NCBI GenBank assembly: GCA_944385645.1
Contig: CALWYA010000096.1
Coordinates: 1-6,139, forward strand
DNA: 6,139 nt
Direction: 5' to 3'
Origin: an uncultured Oscillospiraceae bacterium
GTDB taxonomy: Bacteria; Bacillota; Clostridia; Oscillospirales; Oscillospiraceae
The translations under genes and the position numbers were made by a program. Below, piece by piece: positions 5,717 to 6,139 of the stretch (its first letter is position 1; every line of letters starts with the position of its first letter). The notes under the pieces were generated by a model that was given only the letters and a program-made list of their open reading frames with translations, was not told the origin of the DNA and made no database searches.

Positions 5717-5790
5717 GCCCCTCCGCTCCGCTTTGGCGGGGCGGAGCCGGTCCGGGCGGGCAGGGGAAGACCCGCCGGGACTGGAGGGGC
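5717..5790 (+). ncRNA. Structured 5' leader of the regulator gene: predicted three-way junction
   Basis: Three helices fit together almost without spare bases. P1 pairs GCCCCTCC (5717-5724) with GGAGGGGC (5783-5790). P2 pairs GCTCCGC (5725-5731) with 5741-5747 over a 9-base loop. P3 pairs 5749-5760 with 5771-5782 over a 10-base loop, with one mismatch and one G-U pair. Only C5748 is unpaired at the junction. No T-run follows, so it is not a simple terminator. I cannot match it to a known riboswitch class. A cis-regulatory RNA is possible, but high GC content makes helices easier to find by chance. Confidence 0.4.
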
Positions 5791-5819
5791 TGAATCTCAG
5801 TCACGGGAGTTGAGAGGGA

Positions 5820-6139
5820 ATGAACCGCGATATTCTGGCCGTGATCCAGGAGAATCTCCACACATTTTCCAAGGGACAGAAGAAGATCGCAAACTTTATC
5901 CTGGAATCCTACGACAAGGCCGCCTTCATGACGGCCAGCCGCCTGGGCAAGCGGGTGGGGGTCAGCGAGTCCACGGTGGTGCGCTTTGCCGCCGAGCTGG
6001 GCTATGACGGCTACCCCGATATGCAGAAATCCCTGCAAAAAATGATCCGCAACCGGCTCACCTCGGTGCAGCGCATCGAGGTGACCAACGACCGCCTGGG
6101 GGACCAGGACCTGCTGTCCATGGTGCTCCAGTCGGACAT
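5820..6139 (+). CDS. RpiR/MurR-family transcriptional regulator, N-terminal part (3' end outside window)
   Basis: The frame opens at ATG 5820 and is still open at the right edge, giving 106 codons. The N-terminal HTH_6 domain typical of RpiR/MurR regulators is visible: an opening helical part (ILAVIQENLHTFSKGQKKIANFILES, 5-30), then a helix-turn-helix with TASRLGKRVGVSESTVVRFA (38-57) and ELGYDGYPDMQKSL, a common end of this domain. Full-length members usually continue into a SIS sugar-phosphate-binding domain, which would lie beyond the window. Such proteins normally control sugar, amino-sugar or cell-wall-recycling genes in response to a phosphosugar; the target here cannot be told. Its ribosome site is weak: GAGAGGG (5812-5818) is unusually close to the ATG, and GGGAG (5805-5809) is 10 bases away. 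It has its own promoter and a long structured leader, so it is a separate transcription unit from rluB. Confidence 0.9.
   Translation, partial: MNRDILAVIQENLHTFSKGQKKIANFILESYDKAAFMTASRLGKRVGVSESTVVRFAAELGYDGYPDMQKSLQKMIRNRLTSVQRIEVTNDRLGDQDLLSMVLQSD

Overview
This GC-rich window has every convincing gene on the + strand. Family content and order point to a spore-forming, high-GC member of the Clostridia, probably Oscillospiraceae of the Flavonifractor/Lawsonibacter/Intestinimonas kind (inference from gene content and base composition, not a database match). The long open frames on the - strand and in other + frames are shadows of GC-rich codon use.

Layout: (1) 2-949 is the 3' end of a GH13 alpha-amylase-family enzyme, closed by a strong intrinsic terminator. 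(2) 1059-3542 is a tight four-gene block: scpA, scpB, a DUF2953 membrane protein and the spore protein gene ytfJ (gerW). A promoter whose -35 lies in the tail of the amylase terminator drives it. (3) After an 89-base gap holding a candidate forespore (sigma-G-type) promoter comes 3632-4735, a secreted D-alanyl-D-alanine carboxypeptidase (dacF/dacB family). (4) A 155-base gap holds a palindromic, MITE-like element flanked by 8-base direct repeats. (5) 4891-5622 is an RsuA/RluB-family pseudouridine synthase, closed by a terminator with a perfect 19-bp stem. (6) A new promoter, a leader that can fold into a compact three-way junction, and the 5' end of an RpiR/MurR-family regulator run off the right edge.

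How the genes fit together: ScpA and ScpB join Smc as the condensin that organises and segregates the chromosome. The block then turns to spore biology (DUF2953 and YtfJ are neighbours in Bacillus as ytfI/ytfJ) and cortex or wall peptidoglycan trimming (Dac), then ribosome modification (RluB). It resembles the Bacillus subtilis order scpA-scpB-ypuI-dacB-spmA-spmB-rluB, but DUF2953 and ytfJ stand where ypuI would be, and spmA/spmB are missing between dac and rluB.

I see no new multi-gene system here. The coding content is conserved housekeeping and sporulation genes. The unusual signals are non-coding: the flanked inverted-repeat element at 4773-4878, the possible forespore promoter at 3568-3597 and the structured leader at 5717-5790. 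No tRNA, rRNA, CRISPR array, transposase or phage gene was seen.
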